NCBI GenBank assembly: GCA_035719045.1
Contig: DASTGO010000316.1
Coordinates: 1 to 9,983 of the forward strand
DNA from: DASTGO01 sp035719045
Lineage (GTDB): Bacteria > Actinomycetota > Actinomycetes > Actinomycetales > Kineosporiaceae
DNA: 9,983 bases
Reading direction: 5' to 3'
Part shown: one piece after another, positions 6,995 through 9,983 of the stretch
Layout: each line of letters begins with the position of its first letter
Position numbering within the stretch: position 1 is the first letter of the stretch
Translations under genes and position numbers: made by a program
The notes under the pieces: model-generated
Databases searched by the model: none
Told to the model about the DNA's origin: nothing
What the model saw: only the letters and a program-made list of their open reading frames with translations

Positions 6995-7043
6995 GACCGG
7001 AGGATTATGAGTCCCCTGCTCTGACCGGCTGAGCTACCGCCCC
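6970..7043 (-). tRNA. tRNA with CAT anticodon (elongator Met or Ile2)
   Basis: The minus strand folds as a full 74-nt cloverleaf. The acceptor stem is GGGGCGG/CCGCCCC, the D-arm GCTC-loop-GAGC, the anticodon arm GGGGA-CTCATAA-TCCTC (one G-T pair), the variable loop CGGTC, and the T-arm GTGGG-TTCAAGC-CCCAC, ending in discriminator A at 6970. CCA is not encoded. The anticodon CAT can belong to elongator tRNA-Met or to tRNA-Ile2, whose C34 is changed to lysidine by TilS; the sequence alone does not settle this. The first acceptor pair is a G-C Watson-Crick pair, which argues against initiator tRNA. The 3' half faces the integrase gene and is the likely integration target. Confidence 0.95.
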
Positions 7044-7052
7044 GTCACGGCG

Positions 7053-7058
7053 ACTTTA
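7053..7058 (-). promoter_or_regulatory. Possible -10 box of the tRNA gene
   Basis: The minus strand reads TAAAGT, ending 9 nt before the first tRNA base, a suitable distance for a -10 element with a very short leader. No good -35 box is visible at normal spacing. Low certainty. Confidence 0.3.
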
Positions 7059-7185
7059 CCGTTGCCGTCCCTCGCCCGTCTCCGTCCTCCGCAACGGCCG
7101 GCACCGGAGCACTACGGGTAGGCCCTGCCCATCCCGAGGGAGGTCGGTGACCGGCCCGGTGAAGCCACCGCCCTGAGCGACATAG

Positions 7186-7690
7186 GCCGCACCCAGCTTC
7201 GGCAAGGGGAACGTCCTGGTCGGGCTCGTCCTGCAGCAGGTGACCGGGCGGCCGGTGTCCGAACTTCTACGGGACCAGATCACCGGGCCGCTGCATCTGC
7301 ACCACACCTACCTGACAGCCAGCGCCGCCTTCCGTGGCCGCCGACCGGGCGCTGCTGTCCGGGCGGCTACTCCCGACGGCGATGCTCCGCCAGATGCAGA
7401 CCACCGTGACCGCCAGCACGGGGCACTGCCTGGGCACACCGCCTCGGTCGGCCGGGTGGATCGCACCCACTGCACGTGAAGGGGAGCGGGGTAACGATCC
7501 GGGAAGCGCGATCCGGTACTCGGCGGTCTCCACCACCTGCGTGCACTCCGGCTCCGGCACTCACGCTTCGTTGGCCGCCGCAACCGTCGCCAGGTCGAGT
7601 TCACCCATCCGTCGGATGGCCACCTGCGTCCTCGCCGCAAGGCAGTGGCGAATTCCTTGATCGACACTCCGGTGCGGGCCGGCACCTCCT
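7186..7690 (+). pseudogene. Serine beta-lactamase/DD-peptidase-like gene remnant
   Basis: Three pieces in shifting frames follow the order of the beta-lactamase superfamily (serine hydrolase/class C type). At 7201-7320 the frame gives NVLVGLVLQQVTGRPVSELL and ITGPLHLHHTYL, the segment after the YxN motif in intact proteins. The next piece (7334-7590, another frame) gives ALLSGRLLPTAMLRQMQTTV, then VHSGSGTHASLAAA, which matches the HxG motif near the C-terminus. The third (about 7585-7690, first frame again) gives RRQVE and AVANSLIDT, like the closing strand and helix. The stretch between the first two pieces is too short, so an internal deletion is likely. The SxxK catalytic segment is missing upstream (stop at 7183). 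The gene is non-functional. The whole interval 7044-7797 contains nothing else I recognise. Confidence 0.7.
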
Positions 7691-7797
7691 GCCCCGGACC
7701 TGCTGCGGCGGCCTCGGACGGTTCGCGGCGCGGGGTGGTCGGGCAGGTGAGGGCCCCGGGTTCGTCCGTGCGTGCCCGCGGGTTCCAGGAGGGTCCA

Positions 7798-7835
7798 GTG
7801 CCCCCGAGCCCGCCGGGCCGGACACGCGGGGGCGC
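7798..7835. terminator. GC-rich hairpin upstream of the chemoreceptor
   Basis: GCCCCCG (7800-7806) pairs with CGGGGGC (7827-7833), extendable by a T-G and a G-C pair. The loop is GC-rich and could pair internally. It lies between the decayed hydrolase and the receptor promoter and may insulate the chemotaxis unit. No T-tract. Confidence 0.35.
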
Positions 7836-7856
7836 CAGGTTCTGGATCGATGCCGT

Positions 7857-7883
7857 TAATCCGGGGTGGGTAGTTGCCGAATC
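7857..7883 (+). promoter_or_regulatory. Sigma-28 (FliA/WhiG-type)-like promoter for the chemoreceptor
   Basis: TAATCCGG, 11 nt, then GCCGAATC resembles the sigma-28 consensus TAAAGTTT-N11-GCCGATAA, with exact spacing, TAA of the -35 and GCCGA of the -10 conserved. It would start transcription near 7890, leaving a leader of about 65 nt before the GTG at 7957. Motility sigma factors of this class drive chemoreceptor genes in many bacteria, so site and gene function agree. The -35 half is a partial match. Confidence 0.5.
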
Positions 7884-7956
7884 AGTCAGAGATCATGGGG
7901 GAGCCTGCCCGGGGAGGGCTTCCCCGCCCTCGACGAGCGATGGGTGGGGATGGTTC

Positions 7957-9531
7957 GTGCGCCTGAACACGGTGGGGCAGCGGCTGGCGGCGGGATTCGC
8001 GGTCGCCGTGCTGTTCCTGATGGTGCTGGGCTGGGTCTCGTACACGAAGGTCGGTGAGATCAACCAGAACCAGAAGTGGGTGGTGCACACCTATCAGGTC
8101 CTGGAGGGCATCTCGACGGTGACGTCGTCGCTGAAGGACGCCGAGACCGGTCAGCGGGGCTTCGTGATCACCGGGCAGGACGAGTACCTCGCCCCTTACA
8201 CCGAGGCGAAGAACCGGATCGGCAAGGAGATCGACGCGGTCGCCACGCTGACCGCGGACAACCCGACCCAGCAGGAGCGGATCTCCCAGCTGCGTACGCT
8301 GGTGGACTCGAAGTTCGCCGAGATGCAGTCGACGATCGACCTGCGCCGCTCCGGTGGGTTCTCGGCCGCGCAGGCGGTGGTGCTGCAGAACAAGGGCAAG
8401 GCCGTGATGGACCAGATCCGCGGCGTGCTCGGTGCGATGGACAACGCCGAACGGTCCCTGCTGGGGACCCGCACCCAGGCCAGCGAGTCGGCCACCTCGG
8501 TCACCCGCACCATCGTCATGATCTGTCTGGTCCTCGGCCTGGTCCTGATGGTCGGCATCGGTCTGCTGGTCGCCCGCAGCATCACGGGCCCCGTGAAGGT
8601 GCTCACCGCCCGGCTGCAGGAGATGGCCGACGGCGACGGCGACCTGACCCAGCGGGTGGACCAGGACCGGCACGACGAGTTCGGACAGTTGGGCGCGAAC
8701 TTCAACCGGTTCCTGGAGAAGATCGCCACGACCGTGCGGTCGATCGCCGAGAGCGCCTCGACGCTGTCGGCGGCCTCCCAGGAGTTGACCGCCACCAACG
8801 ACCAGATCGCTACCACGGCGGGCCAGGCCAGCGAACAGGCCGGCAACGCCTCCGCGGCCGCCGAGCAGGTGTCCCGCAACGTGCAGACCGTCGCGGCCAG
8901 CAGCGAGCAGATGGGCGCCTCGATCAAGGAGATCGCCGGGAACGCCGCCGACGCCTCCCGGGTGGCTCAGGAGGCCGTCAAGCAGGCCCAGCAGGCCGCG
9001 GAGATCGTCGGGCGGCTGGGCACGTCGAGTGCCGAGATCGGCGACATCATCAAGCTCATCACCTCGATCGCGGAGCAGACGAACCTGCTCGCCCTCAACG
9101 CCACTATCGAGGCGGCCCGGGCCGGGGACGCAGGCAAGGGCTTCGCGGTCGTGGCGTCGGAGGTCAAGGACCTGGCCCAGGAGACCGGGAAGGCCAGCGA
9201 GGAGATCGCCAACCGGGTGCAGACCGTGCAGCAGGAGACCGAGGGCGCGGTCCAGGTCATCGAGTCGATCTCCAGTGTGGTCGAGCAGGTCAACAACTAC
9301 TCCGGAGTGATCGCCTCCGCAGTCGAGGAACAGACCGCCACCACCAACGAGATAGTCCGCAACGTCGCCGACGCCTCCACCGGTTCCGCCTCGATCGCGG
9401 AGAACATCCTCCACCTGGCCGAGTCGGCCCAGCAGACCAGCGCCGGCGTCGAGGACACCCGCCGGGCGGTCGACGACCTGGCGCGGATGTCACACGACCT
9501 GCAGCAACTGGTCGGGCAGTTCCGGGCCTGA
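7957..9531 (+). CDS. Methyl-accepting chemotaxis protein (CHASE3-HAMP-MCP signal)
   Basis: This 524-residue transmembrane chemoreceptor senses outside signals and controls CheA through CheW. Start: GTG at 7957 (MRLNTVGQRLAAGF), preceded by the G-rich ribosome-site-like GGTGGGGA at 7943-7950; the frame is open further upstream but shows no protein-like sequence there. Domains: TM1 (about 11-30), extracellular CHASE3-type helical sensor (about 40-170; DAETGQRGFVITG at 61-73 is diagnostic), TM2 (about 185-207), HAMP (about 205-260), then a long coiled-coil signalling domain. The CheA/CheW-contacting hairpin tip begins at residue 371 (IAEQTNLLALNATIEAARAG) and continues GFAVVASEVKDLAQ. There is no NWETF-type C-terminal tether; the protein ends QLVGQFRA. 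The ligand cannot be inferred. A sigma-28-like promoter lies upstream and a CheA-like gene downstream, so this is a chemotaxis cluster. Confidence 0.96.
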   Translation: MRLNTVGQRLAAGFAVAVLFLMVLGWVSYTKVGEINQNQKWVVHTYQVLEGISTVTSSLKDAETGQRGFVITGQDEYLAPYTEAKNRIGKEIDAVATLTADNPTQQERISQLRTLVDSKFAEMQSTIDLRRSGGFSAAQAVVLQNKGKAVMDQIRGVLGAMDNAERSLLGTRTQASESATSVTRTIVMICLVLGLVLMVGIGLLVARSITGPVKVLTARLQEMADGDGDLTQRVDQDRHDEFGQLGANFNRFLEKIATTVRSIAESASTLSAASQELTATNDQIATTAGQASEQAGNASAAAEQVSRNVQTVAASSEQMGASIKEIAGNAADASRVAQEAVKQAQQAAEIVGRLGTSSAEIGDIIKLITSIAEQTNLLALNATIEAARAGDAGKGFAVVASEVKDLAQETGKASEEIANRVQTVQQETEGAVQVIESISSVVEQVNNYSGVIASAVEEQTATTNEIVRNVADASTGSASIAENILHLAESAQQTSAGVEDTRRAVDDLARMSHDLQQLVGQFRA

Positions 9532-9607
9532 GGCCGTCCCAGGCCGCTGCGGCCGCACGGGTTCAGCCCCTCACCGGTGGCAGGCCGAACTGCCCACCCC
9601 CCTGGCC

Positions 9608-9641
9608 CCGGCCGGCCCGGCCCCCATCCCGGACCGGCCGG
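9608..9641. terminator. Strong hairpin between chemoreceptor and cheA-like gene
   Basis: A 13-nt arm at 9608-9620 pairs with 9629-9641 except for one C-A mismatch, around an 8-nt loop. It lies 77 nt past the receptor stop. It could end the receptor transcript or partly attenuate read-through, lowering expression of the kinase gene relative to the receptor. No T-tract follows. Confidence 0.45.
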
Positions 9642-9705
9642 AGAGCCCGGCCAGCCTCTGACCGACTCCGAAGTCCATCAGGACCATCGACAGGCGGATA
9701 CCCCT

Positions 9706-9983
9706 ATGCAGCCCCATCGTGACGAGCCAGGCGCACCGACGGCCGACGCCGCCACCGGCACCATGAACACCCCGGAGACCGCCGTGCCCCGGCAGAAGCC
9801 CGGACCGGGGGCTGCCGCGGCGGGAGGCGGTGCGCCCGCAGGCCAGACCGCTCAGCGGTCGGTGGTGGACAGTTCGGTTCGGGTGGATGTGGAGTTGTTG
9901 GATTCGTTGATGCGGCTGGTGGGTGAGTTGGTGTTGGCCCGTAACCAGTTGGTGTCGCGGTTGGATGACACGACGGGTCATAC
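9706..9983 (+). CDS. cheA: CheA-like histidine kinase, 3'-truncated by window edge; no P1 domain at start
   Basis: The fragment has 92 complete codons. ATG at 9706 is preceded by AGGCGG (9692-9697) at 8-nt spacing, a good ribosome site. Residues 1-51 are a Pro/Ala/Gly-rich linker, then SSVRVDVELLDSLMRLVGEL and VLARNQLVSRLDD, the start of the CheA P3 dimerisation domain (consensus IRVDVxLLDxLMxLVGELVLARNQ). A normal CheA has about 100 or more residues of P1 (Hpt, phosphorylated His) before such a linker. Here it is absent, and the frame back to the receptor stop at 9531 shows no Hpt-like sequence. The product may be a P1-less (split) kinase, a truncated paralogue, or a partial gene. Codon use changes sharply near 9855 to TTG, GTT and GGT codons. 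The P3 identification is firm; the function of the full protein is not visible. Confidence 0.85.
   Translation, partial: MQPHRDEPGAPTADAATGTMNTPETAVPRQKPGPGAAAAGGGAPAGQTAQRSVVDSSVRVDVELLDSLMRLVGELVLARNQLVSRLDDTTGH

Noticed and set aside
7914..7931. GAGGGC/GCCCTC hairpin in the chemoreceptor leader, considered as a riboswitch
   Set aside because: Only a 6-bp stem; no conserved riboswitch core (for example c-di-GMP type) can be seen.
7645..7956. An upstream extension of the chemoreceptor reading frame
   Set aside because: The segment crosses the hydrolase relic, a hairpin and the promoter-like site, and has no sensor or signal features; GTG 7957 directly precedes the TM1 segment.
7882..9414. 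A 510-codon open frame on the minus strand opposite the chemoreceptor
   Set aside because: Composition is Gly/Asp/Leu-rich and low complexity, as expected for the antisense of a GC-rich coiled-coil gene; the plus-strand protein is unmistakable.

Overview
This window is very GC-rich DNA with strong G/C bias at third codon positions. The integrase and the Rhs protein resemble actinobacterial families. A methyl-accepting chemotaxis receptor, a CheA-like fragment and a sigma-28-like promoter point to a motile, high-GC actinobacterium. The genus cannot be fixed from the sequence.

Left part (1-5181): the 3' end of a large Rhs/YD-repeat polymorphic toxin gene that enters from outside the window. 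It reads beta-propeller-like repeats, a DUF6531-like segment, a long YD-repeat shell, an Rhs core ending in the PxxxxDPxGL motif, and a variable C-terminal tip. The tip ends in a DUF4258-like domain, a predicted RNase-type toxin. A small DUF2283-like gene starts inside the Rhs stop codon (ATGA overlap) and is the predicted immunity protein. The pair looks like a chromosomal toxin-antitoxin module built into an Rhs tip.

Middle part (5165-7043): a frameshifted remnant of an ISAzo13-like transposase (minus strand) abuts and slightly overlaps the immunity gene. Strong hairpins separate it from a complete tyrosine integrase gene (minus strand). Between the integrase and a CAT-anticodon tRNA gene lie a perfect 12-bp inverted repeat touching the integrase start codon and two further hairpins. 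The layout (integrase 5' end facing a tRNA 3' end) is that of an integrative element or genomic island using the tRNA as attachment site. The Rhs locus and IS remnant would lie on the island side. The far att site is not in the window.

Right part (7044-9983): upstream of the tRNA is a decayed, frameshifted serine beta-lactamase/DD-peptidase-like gene. It is followed by a chemotaxis locus: a sigma-28-like promoter, a two-TM receptor (CHASE3-HAMP-MCP signal domain), a strong intergenic hairpin, and the start of a CheA-like kinase. That kinase begins with a Pro/Ala linker directly followed by the P3 dimerisation helix, with no P1/Hpt domain in front of it.
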